A stretch of DNA of 64,000 nucleotides, taken from Curtobacterium sp. MCSS17_008. Its GTDB lineage: Bacteria; Actinomycetota; Actinomycetes; Actinomycetales; Microbacteriaceae. The translations under genes were made by a program, and so were the position numbers. Of this stretch, positions 1 to 6,897 are shown in pieces (the stretch's first letter is position 1; each line of letters starts with the position of its first letter). The DNA lies in contig NZ_QKSM01000003.1 in the NCBI RefSeq assembly GCF_003234185.1, positions 62,001 through 126,000 of the forward strand, in the 5' to 3' direction. The notes below the pieces were generated by a model. The model did not search any database. It was not told the origin of the DNA and saw only the letters and a list, made by a program, of their open reading frames with translations.

Positions 1-90
1 GCCGGGCTCGGACTCGAGGATGACGCGGAAGCCCGCACGCACCAGGTCCTGGTCGTCCGCGAGCACGATCGTCAGGTCGTCGGCAGCCAT
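1..90 (-). CDS. Response regulator, N-terminal fragment (cut by window edge)
   Basis: Only the first 30 residues are in the window. They read as the start of a receiver domain: a hydrophobic beta-strand (TIVLADDQDLVRAGF) with the acidic pair and the L-V-R-A-G-F segment typical of NarL/LuxR-type regulators. The ATG lies inside the 3' end of the upstream histidine kinase gene (19-nt overlap), so the two are translationally coupled and form a two-component pair. The phosphorylated Asp and the output domain lie outside the window. Confidence 0.85.
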   Translation of the reverse strand, partial: MAADDLTIVLADDQDLVRAGFRVILESEPG

Positions 91-1340
91 GCCCGCACCA
101 GGTACCCTCCCCGGGCACGCGGCCCGATCTCGATGCGCCCACCCACCGCGGCCACGCGCTCCCGCATGCCGACGTGGCCGAGGCCGCTGCCGCTCGTGTC
201 GCGGGCGGCTCCGGCGCCGTGCCCGTCGTCGGCGACCTCGACCTCGATGCCGTCGTCCAGGTACCGCAGCCGCAGGTCGGCCCTGGCCGTGGGGCCGGCG
301 TGCTTCACGACGTTCGTGACGGCCTCCTGTGCGATCCGGAACGCGACCGCACCCACGGTCGGTGGGACCGCACGCTCGTCACCGACCACGACGTACCCGG
401 CGTCGTGCCCCGCGGAACGGACGGCCTCGACCAGCTCCGGCATCCTCCCGAGCCCGGCCGTGCTCGGTGCCGTGTCCATCGCGCTCGCGCCGTCATCGTC
501 CTCACGCAGGGTCCCGAGCATCCGCCGGAGTTCCTCGACCGCCGTCCGGGCGCTGTCCTCCACCACGCCGAGCGACGCGGTCGCCTGGGCCGGGTCGCGG
601 TCGACCACGCGCCGGGCGGCCCCGGCCTGCACGCCCATCAGCGAGACGTGGTGCGCGACGACGTCGTGCAGCTCGCGGGCGATCCGGACGCGCTCGAGCG
701 TGACGGCCTGGGCCGCGGTCCGTTCGCGTTCGGCGGCGAGCTCCGCGGTGCGCTCGGCCAGGTCGTGCTTCGCGACGGCCGCGGCCCACGCCCGGTTGCC
801 GGCGTACCAGGCCCCGCCGAAGTAGAGCACGTTGATGAGGATGTTGACGAGCGAGTACGCGACGTACGGGGGGATCATCGCGTCGTCGTCGTTCGGCAGC
901 GCGCTCGGCATCGACCACCCGAACGAGATCGCGAGGAACAGCCAGGCGAACATCCCCCCGATGACGACCCACCGCACGACCTCGGCGCGAACCCGGTCCG
1001 AGCACCACGCGCCGACCGTGTAGAGCGCGATGAAGAGCGTGAAGTTGACGAGGATGATCTCGGGCACGTGGAGCAGCTGCGTCGCGGCGAAGGCGAGTGC
1101 CGACACCACCGCGACGGTCATCGGCCAGCGCCGACGGAACGCGAGCGGCGCCGCGTTCGCGACGACCATGAGCGCCGAGACCCACCACTCGGCCTGCTCG
1201 TCGCCGTAGATCCCGGCTGCGCCGTAGAGGGTGGTGGTCACGGCGAGTCCGGCGCCGAGCACCAGCGCGAGCAGGGCGTCCTGCCGGTGCTCCCGTGGCC
1301 CGACGGGCAACCTCGACCAGTCCTCCGTCGTCCGCCCCAT
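72..1340 (-). CDS. Sensor histidine kinase, NarL-partner type (HisKA_3)
   Basis: A 422-residue membrane sensor kinase. About six hydrophobic segments fill the first 190 residues with no large extracellular domain. A short coiled coil follows (HDLAERTAELAAERERT), then the HisKA_3 dimerisation box with the phospho-acceptor His (ARELHDVVAHHVSLMGV), then HATPase_c with the N box (QEAVTNVVKHAG) and G boxes (DDGHGAG, GSGLGHVGMRERV). It would phosphorylate the response regulator it overlaps. I chose the ATG at 1340 rather than the longer frame because a TAGCGT -10 box lies 7 nt upstream, a leaderless arrangement repeated across this window. The signal sensed cannot be read from the sequence. Confidence 0.9.
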   Translation of the reverse strand: MGRTTEDWSRLPVGPREHRQDALLALVLGAGLAVTTTLYGAAGIYGDEQAEWWVSALMVVANAAPLAFRRRWPMTVAVVSALAFAATQLLHVPEIILVNFTLFIALYTVGAWCSDRVRAEVVRWVVIGGMFAWLFLAISFGWSMPSALPNDDDAMIPPYVAYSLVNILINVLYFGGAWYAGNRAWAAAVAKHDLAERTAELAAERERTAAQAVTLERVRIARELHDVVAHHVSLMGVQAGAARRVVDRDPAQATASLGVVEDSARTAVEELRRMLGTLREDDDGASAMDTAPSTAGLGRMPELVEAVRSAGHDAGYVVVGDERAVPPTVGAVAFRIAQEAVTNVVKHAGPTARADLRLRYLDDGIEVEVADDGHGAGAARDTSGSGLGHVGMRERVAAVGGRIEIGPRARGGYLVRAWLPTT

Positions 1341-1347
1341 GCGGTCC

Positions 1348-1353
1348 ACGCTA
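1348..1353 (-). promoter_or_regulatory. -10 box of a leaderless promoter for the histidine kinase
   Basis: TAGCGT on the minus strand ends 7 nt before the kinase ATG and overlaps the stop codon of the upstream MFS gene. The kinase can therefore be transcribed separately from the transporter gene. Confidence 0.5.
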
Positions 1354-2508
1354 CCGGGTGGGCACCGCCCGCCGCAGACCCCGCGTGCGGAGCGTGAGGC
1401 CGCAGGCCACCGCGACGACCACGGTCGCGGCGAGGAACGTCGCCACCGACCCCGCTGCACCGGAGAGCACGCCCGCCGCCGCTGCTCCGAGCGCCTGCCC
1501 CGCGACGAGGACGACGAAGAGCACCGAGGTGCCGGCGGCAGCGTGCTCCCGGTCGATCTCGCTGGTCCACGCGATGAGCGCGCCCGTCGCGGCGGTGTAG
1601 CCCCAGCCGAACGTGGCGCACGCGACGAGTGCCACTCCGACCACCTGGGGCAGCAGCCCGAGCCCGAGCACCGAAGCGGCGGCGACGGCGGTCGTCAGCT
1701 GCCACTGGCGTGCGGCCGGCAGCGCACTCGTCCACCGTGCCGTCACCGCGACCGCCGCCCCACCGAGGCCGAGCGCGATCCACGCCACGACGGTCGACGC
1801 GGTCGGGACACCGGCCTGGACGAGTGTGGAGCGCCCGTAGGTCCAGACGACCGCCGACCCCGCGCCGAAGAGCAGTGCCACGACGATCGGCACGGCCTGC
1901 GCGCCGAACCACGACCGCCCTGGCAGCGCCGCGCGTGGAGAGCGGACCGGGCGACCGGCGGCGAGGAACACGGCCGCGCCGGCCATCAGGGTGACCACGC
2001 CCGCGACGGCCCAGGCCGTCCGCCAGTCCGGGAGCAACAGGAGTGCCAGGACGCCGGCCGCGACGAGCCCGGGGCCGGTGCCGGAGTTCACCACCGCCTG
2101 CGCCCGGTCACGGGAACCGCCGTCGACCCGACCGGCCACGAGCTGCACCATCGCCGGTGACGCCAGGCCCGCCCCGGTGGACGCCACGACGGCGGCCGCC
2201 GCGAACACCGTGGTCGTCGGACTCGCGGCCATGACGAGCGCGCCGACCCCGGCGGTGACGGCCGCGGCGGCGACGAGCCACCGCGCGGCGCGGGCGGCGA
2301 GCAGGAACCCCGTGACGGCGCCGGTGCAGTACAGGACGGACGCGCCCGACGCCACCGCTCCGGCGACGTCCGACCCGAAGCCGAGGTCGCGCTGCACGTC
2401 GGGCAGGAACAGGCCGAAGGCGAGCCGCACGAGTCCGTAGGTCGCCGCGACGAGACCGAGTCCGCTCGTGAGCAGCACCGGGGTCGATAACGAAAACGAT
2501 CGTTTCAC
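1351..2508 (-). CDS. MFS transporter (putative drug/metabolite exporter)
   Basis: A 385-residue major facilitator with about twelve hydrophobic segments and a first-loop motif near FLPDVQRDLG. Many small residues (G, A, V) in the helices resemble the YbfB/CynX-like exporters of actinobacteria. Start is GTG (MKRSFSLS), and this start codon is partly covered by the 12-bp palindrome assigned to the divergent TetR gene, which suggests direct repression. Substrate unknown. The divergent TetR-MFS pair usually means export of a small molecule that also inactivates the repressor; that is inference. Confidence 0.85.
   Translation of the reverse strand: MKRSFSLSTPVLLTSGLGLVAATYGLVRLAFGLFLPDVQRDLGFGSDVAGAVASGASVLYCTGAVTGFLLAARAARWLVAAAAVTAGVGALVMAASPTTTVFAAAAVVASTGAGLASPAMVQLVAGRVDGGSRDRAQAVVNSGTGPGLVAAGVLALLLLPDWRTAWAVAGVVTLMAGAAVFLAAGRPVRSPRAALPGRSWFGAQAVPIVVALLFGAGSAVVWTYGRSTLVQAGVPTASTVVAWIALGLGGAAVAVTARWTSALPAARQWQLTTAVAAASVLGLGLLPQVVGVALVACATFGWGYTAATGALIAWTSEIDREHAAAGTSVLFVVLVAGQALGAAAAGVLSGAAGSVATFLAATVVVAVACGLTLRTRGLRRAVPTR
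2494..2505. promoter_or_regulatory. Putative TetR operator
   Basis: AAACGATCGTTT is a perfect 12-bp palindrome placed at the start codon of the MFS gene and 26 nt upstream of the TetR ATG. Its position in a 23-nt divergent intergenic region suggests that the TetR protein controls both genes. Confidence 0.6.
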
Positions 2509-2519
2509 TTCTGCGACTC

Positions 2520-2525
2520 TAGGCT
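2520..2525 (+). promoter_or_regulatory. -10 box of a leaderless promoter for the TetR gene
   Basis: TAGGCT ends 6 nt before the TetR ATG. There is no purine-rich ribosome binding site, as expected for a leaderless transcript. Confidence 0.55.
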
Positions 2526-2531
2526 GGCCGC

Positions 2532-3086
2532 ATGGCGATGCGTCCAGGGACCGAGCAGCGGGTGCTCGACGCCGCCGAGGAGCTCTTCTTCACCCGGGGC
2601 ATCGCGGCCACGCCGATCGACGCCGTGCTCGAACGGGCCGGGGTGTCGTCGGCGACGCTCTACCGCGGGTACGCGAGCAAGGAGGCCCTCGTCGCCGCGG
2701 CCCTCGACCGCCGCCACGACGACTGGGTGGCGACCTGGGACCGGGCCGTCGAGCGGGCGACCGACGACCGCGGCCGGTTGCTCGCGGTGTTCGACGCCCT
2801 CGACGACTACCGGTCCACGCCCACGGGTTCGCGCTGGTGCGCGTTCCTCGGTACCGCTGCCGAGTACGTCGACGCACCCGAGGACCTGCGCGCCGTGCTC
2901 GACCGCGAGACCGCCACACTGCGACGGCGGCTGACCGAGACGGCCCGCCCGCTCGTGGGCGACCGTGCCCCGGCGCTCGCCGAACAGCTGCTGCTCGTCG
3001 TCTCCGGTTCGCTGGCGATGCGTCTGCGCGACCCCGGCAGCGACTCCGCGACCGCCCGCGCGGTCGCGTCCGCGCTCCTGCCCTGA
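2532..3086 (+). CDS. TetR/AcrR family transcriptional repressor
   Basis: 184 residues. The N-terminal TetR helix-turn-helix is clear (VLDAAEELFFTRGIAATPID, then ERAGVSSATLYRGYASKEAL). The remaining 120 residues form the variable ligand-binding half. It is divergent from the MFS gene with a palindrome between them, so it most likely represses that transporter and itself. An ATG two codons downstream could also serve as start, but the leaderless -10 fits the first. Confidence 0.9.
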   Translation: MAMRPGTEQRVLDAAEELFFTRGIAATPIDAVLERAGVSSATLYRGYASKEALVAAALDRRHDDWVATWDRAVERATDDRGRLLAVFDALDDYRSTPTGSRWCAFLGTAAEYVDAPEDLRAVLDRETATLRRRLTETARPLVGDRAPALAEQLLLVVSGSLAMRLRDPGSDSATARAVASALLP

Positions 3087-3105
3087 CGGGACAGCCTCGA
3101 CGCTG

Positions 3106-3160
3106 ACGGGAGGCGCGGCCCGGGCGACGGACGTCGGTCACCCTCGCCGCGCCTCCTGTT
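3106..3160. repeat. Degenerate copy of the dispersed GGAGGCGCGG palindrome
   Basis: GGAGGCGCGG (3109-3118) and CCGCGCCTCC (3147-3156) form an inverted repeat with a 28-nt loop, between the convergent TetR and peroxiredoxin genes. The loop is longer and the outer arm is worn compared with the other copies. It is placed to act as a bidirectional terminator. Confidence 0.6.
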
Positions 3161-3193
3161 CGCCCCCCGTCGGCCCCGTGCCGGCCGGCTCGG

Positions 3194-3865
3194 TCAGCGC
3201 GCGGAGACCACCAGGTCGTCGACCGCGGTGAGGACGTCGGCGACCTCGGTGCGCGTCGTGTAGTCGACGTGCACGTCGGCGAAGCGGACGACGCCGTCCG
3301 CGTCGATCACGAAGACCGACGGGAACGGGATCGCAGCGGTGTCGTCGGCGTTGCTGTCGGCGACGTCGAAGCCGAGCTCCGTGTGCGCCGCCCGTGCCGC
3401 GGCGCTCGGCTCCGTGACGATGCCGAACCGGCCGGCGAGGGCGTTCTCGGGGTCGGTCAGCACCGGGAAGGCGAGCTCGCCGTTCGCGATCGACTGCTCG
3501 GCGGCCTCCGGCGTCTGCGGTGACACGGCGACGAGCTGGACGCCACGCTCCTGCAGCGTCGGCAGGAGCTCCTGCTGGTAGGTCCGCAGCGTGATGTTGC
3601 AGTAGGGGCACCAGGCGCCGCGGTAGAAGACGACGACGGTCGGGGTGGAGCCGCGGACGGCCGCGAACGACGTCTCCTCGCCGGTCGGGGTGACGAGCCG
3701 GGCGTCCGGAGCGGCCGTGCCCGCGCCGACGACCCCGTCGGGCACACCGGAGGCGCGCAGGTCGGCCTGCTCGCCGTCGAAGACCGCGGACAACTCCGGG
3801 CCGATCTGGGCGGTGAAGCCCTGGTTGAAGTCGTCCACCTGGCGGGCGATGGTCTGGTCGGTCAC
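3194..3865 (-). CDS. Peroxiredoxin-like AhpC/TSA family protein
   Basis: 223 residues with a thioredoxin-fold core. The active-site stretch FYRGAWCPYCNITL carries a CxxC pair, the signature of the PRX-like-2 branch rather than the classical PxxxTxxC peroxiredoxin motif. A preceding strand (TPTVVVFYRG) and a later V-S-P-Q-T loop fit the fold. The role is probably thiol-dependent peroxide or disulfide reduction in the cytoplasm. The GTG at 3865 (VTDQTIARQ) is preferred because GAGGAGA lies 5 nt upstream; the longer frame has an Arg-rich leader that looks non-coding. Confidence 0.85.
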   Translation of the reverse strand: MTDQTIARQVDDFNQGFTAQIGPELSAVFDGEQADLRASGVPDGVVGAGTAAPDARLVTPTGEETSFAAVRGSTPTVVVFYRGAWCPYCNITLRTYQQELLPTLQERGVQLVAVSPQTPEAAEQSIANGELAFPVLTDPENALAGRFGIVTEPSAAARAAHTELGFDVADSNADDTAAIPFPSVFVIDADGVVRFADVHVDYTTRTEVADVLTAVDDLVVSAR

Positions 3866-4046
3866 GTCGGTCTCCTCGGGTCCGGGACGCCGGCGACTGG
3901 GCCGGTGCGTGGAGCGTAGGCACGTCTCCTCGGCGGGGGAACGGCCGTCGTCACGGAGCGTCATCCGGACGATGCCGACGGAGCGCGAGTCGTGCGCACG
4001 GTGGGAACCGTCGCGCCGCGGCCGGCGCCGCAGCCCGCGCTGCGCC

Positions 4047-4508
4047 TCAGGCGCGCCCGCGGTTCCGCCGCCGGATCTCCTTCGGCGCCCGTCCCGCCAT
4101 GAACGACCGAGCGGGGTCGACCAGGAAGCCCTGCCGCAGCGCCTCGCGGCCGACGAGCATCCGGAAGCCCATCTGGTCGCGGTTGCTCAGCGTGACCTCG
4201 GCATCGATCGTGCGGCCCGCGAGCGTGATCGGCGTCAGCACGACGATGCGCTCCTGCGTGTGCCCGGTCGAGCTCCGGACGATGCGGCGGTCGTGCACGT
4301 CGCACTCGTGGGTGACGGCGTCGGCGTCGGTGTCCTGCCACGGGTGCACCGAGAAGCGCACACGGTCGCCGGGGAGCTCCTCGAGGTCGAACGCGTGGAG
4401 CGCCGAGCTGCGGGCACCGGTGTCGAGCTTCACCTTGATCCAGGGCAGCTCGAGCCCGGGCAGGGCAGCCCATTCGCGCCATCCTGCGATCGTCGGGTTC
4501 CGGGCCAT
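4047..4508 (-). CDS. rimB: RimB-like retropepsin-type protease (ATP-dependent zinc protease family)
   Basis: 153 residues of the PF05618/COG4067 family. The retropepsin-like catalytic motif is KLDTGARSSALHA, with Asp-Thr-Gly early in the protein, followed by conserved ERIVVLTPI and NRDQMGFRMLVGREAL segments. In Pseudomonas the RimB protease works with the glutamate ligase RimK in modifying ribosomal protein S6 (established there, inferred here). Here it is divergent from rimK with 68 nt between starts. The ATG at 4508 (MARNPTIAG) has a weak CAGGA upstream; the longer frame adds 21 residues without a better site. Confidence 0.85.
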   Translation of the reverse strand: MARNPTIAGWREWAALPGLELPWIKVKLDTGARSSALHAFDLEELPGDRVRFSVHPWQDTDADAVTHECDVHDRRIVRSSTGHTQERIVVLTPITLAGRTIDAEVTLSNRDQMGFRMLVGREALRQGFLVDPARSFMAGRAPKEIRRRNRGRA

Positions 4509-4576
4509 GTGCCCATCCTGTCGCATGCTTTGATTGAGCGTCGCCGTCGATGCACCGACCCTGTGGAGCACCCCCG

Positions 4577-5755
4577 ATGAAACTCGCCATCCTGTCGCGC
4601 GCCCCGCACGCGTACTCGACGCAGCGTCTGCGCGCCGCGGCGGTCGACCGCGGGCACGAGGTCAAGGTGCTCAACACGCTGCGGTTCGCGATCGACCTGT
4701 CCGGCGAGGAACCCGACCTGCTCTACCGCGGTCGGCTGCTCAGCGACTACGACGCCGTGCTCCCGCGCATCGGCAACTCGATCACCTACTACGGCACCGC
4801 GGTGGTGCGGCAGTTCGAGCAGATGGACGTCTACACGCCGAACACCGCGACGGGCATCACGAACTCGCGCGACAAGCTCCGCGCCAACCAGATCCTCTCC
4901 CGGCACCACATCGGCATGCCGGCGACGACCTTCGTGAACAGCCGCGCCGACGTCCGCGGGGCGATCGACAGCGTCGGTGGGGCTCCGGTCGTCATCAAGC
5001 TGCTCGAGGGCACGCAGGGCATCGGCGTGATCCTCGCGCCGGAGGCGAAGGTCGCCGAGTCGATCGTCGAGACGTTGCACTCGACGAAGCAGAACGTCCT
5101 CATCCAGGCGTTCGTCTCGGAGAGCCGGGGCCGGGACATCCGCGCGCTCGTCGTCGGCGACCGCGTCGTGGCCGCGATGCGCCGGAGTGCGAGCGGCGAC
5201 GAGTTCCGGTCGAACGTGCACCGGGGCGGCACCGTCGAGAAGGTCACGCTGACCCCGGAGTACGAGGAGGCGGCGGTGCGCTCGGCGCAGATCATGGGCC
5301 TCCGCGTCGCGGGCGTCGACATGCTCGAGGGCAACGACGGTCCCCTCGTCATGGAGGTCAACTCGTCACCGGGGCTCGAGGGCATCGAGCGTGCGACGGG
5401 CCTCGACGTCGCGGGTGCGATCATCGACTTCATCGGCAACCAGGTGGCGTTCCCGGAGATCGACGTCCGCCAGCGCCTCAGCGTCTCGACGGGGTACGGC
5501 GTCGCCGAGCTCCTCGTGCACACGAACGCGGACCTGGTGGGCAAGACCATCAAGGAGTCCGGGCTGTGGGACCGGGACATCACCGTCCTGACCCTGCACC
5601 GCGGCGCGTCGGTGATCCCGAACCCCCGCAGCGGCGTCGAACTGCAGGCGAGCGACCGGCTGCTCTGCTTCGGCAAGCTCGAGGAGATGCGCTCGATGAT
5701 CCCGGACCGTCGTCGACGTCGATCGAAGGTCCGCAAGCTGCCGAAGGACGCCTGA
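4577..5755 (+). CDS. rimK: RimK-family ATP-grasp ligase with a C-terminal RCK_C (TrkA_C) domain
   Basis: 392 residues. Residues 1-100 are the RimK N-terminal domain (MKLAILSRAP, PRIGNSITYYG). Residues 100-285 are the ATP-grasp fold (ANQILSRHHIGMPATTF, VIKLLEGTQGIGV, RDIRALVVGDRVVAAMRR, VMEVNSSPGLEGIE). E. coli RimK ends soon after this, but here about 85 more residues follow (GVAELLVHTNADLVGKTIKE to DRLLCFGKLEEMRSM) that match the RCK_C/TrkA_C regulatory fold. A basic tail (RRRRSKVRKLPK) ends the protein. RimK adds glutamate to the C-terminus of ribosomal protein S6; the extra domain could bind a nucleotide or ion, which is inference. Confidence 0.9.
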   Translation: MKLAILSRAPHAYSTQRLRAAAVDRGHEVKVLNTLRFAIDLSGEEPDLLYRGRLLSDYDAVLPRIGNSITYYGTAVVRQFEQMDVYTPNTATGITNSRDKLRANQILSRHHIGMPATTFVNSRADVRGAIDSVGGAPVVIKLLEGTQGIGVILAPEAKVAESIVETLHSTKQNVLIQAFVSESRGRDIRALVVGDRVVAAMRRSASGDEFRSNVHRGGTVEKVTLTPEYEEAAVRSAQIMGLRVAGVDMLEGNDGPLVMEVNSSPGLEGIERATGLDVAGAIIDFIGNQVAFPEIDVRQRLSVSTGYGVAELLVHTNADLVGKTIKESGLWDRDITVLTLHRGASVIPNPRSGVELQASDRLLCFGKLEEMRSMIPDRRRRRSKVRKLPKDA

Positions 5756-5823
5756 CCGGCTCCGTTCAGCGCACCCGGATCGCGTACCCAGGTCGGATGC
5801 GGAAGTATGTGTCGGTGACGATC

Positions 5824-6897
5824 ATGACGGAACGGCCGGTCGACCAGTCGACGAGCAGCGAACCGGAGCGCCCCGGCAACGCCACGGCGAAGCACCAGAA
5901 CGTGTCGCTGCTGTCGGTGGCGACGACCACCGCCGACCGCGTGACGACCTCGGCCGACATCGAGGCCAAGCTCCGCGGGGCCCTCCGCCGACTCCGTCTC
6001 CCGATGGGGCTGCTCGAGCGCGTCGCCGGTGTCACCGAGCGCCGCAACTGGGGCGAGGACCAGACCTTCCACGAGGCCGCGATCGACGCCGGCCGTCGCG
6101 CGATGGCCGAGGCGGGCATCCGGCCCGAGGACGTCGGCCTGCTCATCAACACCTCCGTGACCCGTCCGCACCTCGAGCCGAGCGTCGCCGTCCGGCTGCA
6201 CCACGGCCTGGGCCTGCCGTCGTCCGCGATCAACTTCGACATCGCGAACGCGTGCCTCGGGTTCGTCAACGCGATGAGCGTCGCCGCGGGCATGATCGAC
6301 TCCGGGCAGATCAAGTACGCGCTCGTGGTCGACGGCGAGGACGCCGACCAGGTGCAGCTCAACACCATCGACCGGCTGAACCAGGGCGGCCGGAACCGCA
6401 AGGACTTCATGAGCGAGTTCGCGAGCCTGACCCTCGGGTCCGGCGCCGCGGCCGCCGTGCTCGGCCCGTCCGACGTCCACCCGGAGGGACACCGCATCAT
6501 CGGCGGCGTGACCCGTGCGGCCACGCAGTGGTACGACCTGTGCGTCGGCAGCGTCGACGGCATGTTCACCGACGCGAAGATGCTGCTCAAGGGCGGCATG
6601 GAGCTCGTCGTCGCCGCGTGGAACGAGGCGCGCGCGCACTTCGACTGGGCGGACATGGACCGCTACGTGCTGCACCAGGTGTCGGACGTGCACACGAACG
6701 CCTTCGTCGAGGCGATCGGGATCCCGCGTGCCAAGGTGCCGACGACGTACCAGCGCTTCGGCAACGTCGGACCGGCGTCGATCCCGATCACCCTGGCCGA
6801 CGAGGTCGCGCGCGGTGGCATCACCCGCGGCGACCGCGTGTTCCTCGGCGGCGTCGGCTCCGGCATCAACACGGCGATGATGGAACTGCGCTGGTGA
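5824..6897 (+). CDS. oleA: OleA: thiolase-fold enzyme condensing two fatty acyl-CoAs
   Basis: 357 residues of the KAS III/OleA group. The catalytic triad is visible: Cys144 (NACLGFVNA), His284 (YVLHQVSD) and Asn314 (FGNVGPASIP). The N-terminal block NVSLLSVATTTADRVTTSADI and LPMGLLERVAGVTERRNW are characteristic of OleA rather than FabH. OleA joins two acyl chains head to head to give a beta-keto acid, the first step of long-chain olefin synthesis. It overlaps the next gene by 4 nt. The start is uncertain: an in-frame ATG at 5797 is also possible; I chose 5824 for the usual family length. Confidence 0.9.
   Translation: MTERPVDQSTSSEPERPGNATAKHQNVSLLSVATTTADRVTTSADIEAKLRGALRRLRLPMGLLERVAGVTERRNWGEDQTFHEAAIDAGRRAMAEAGIRPEDVGLLINTSVTRPHLEPSVAVRLHHGLGLPSSAINFDIANACLGFVNAMSVAAGMIDSGQIKYALVVDGEDADQVQLNTIDRLNQGGRNRKDFMSEFASLTLGSGAAAAVLGPSDVHPEGHRIIGGVTRAATQWYDLCVGSVDGMFTDAKMLLKGGMELVVAAWNEARAHFDWADMDRYVLHQVSDVHTNAFVEAIGIPRAKVPTTYQRFGNVGPASIPITLADEVARGGITRGDRVFLGGVGSGINTAMMELRW

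Noticed and set aside
6252..6893. Upstream extension of the oleBC frame inside oleA
   Set aside because: The extension lies out of frame in oleA and is Arg-rich; the GTG at 6894 in the GTGA overlap is the natural start.
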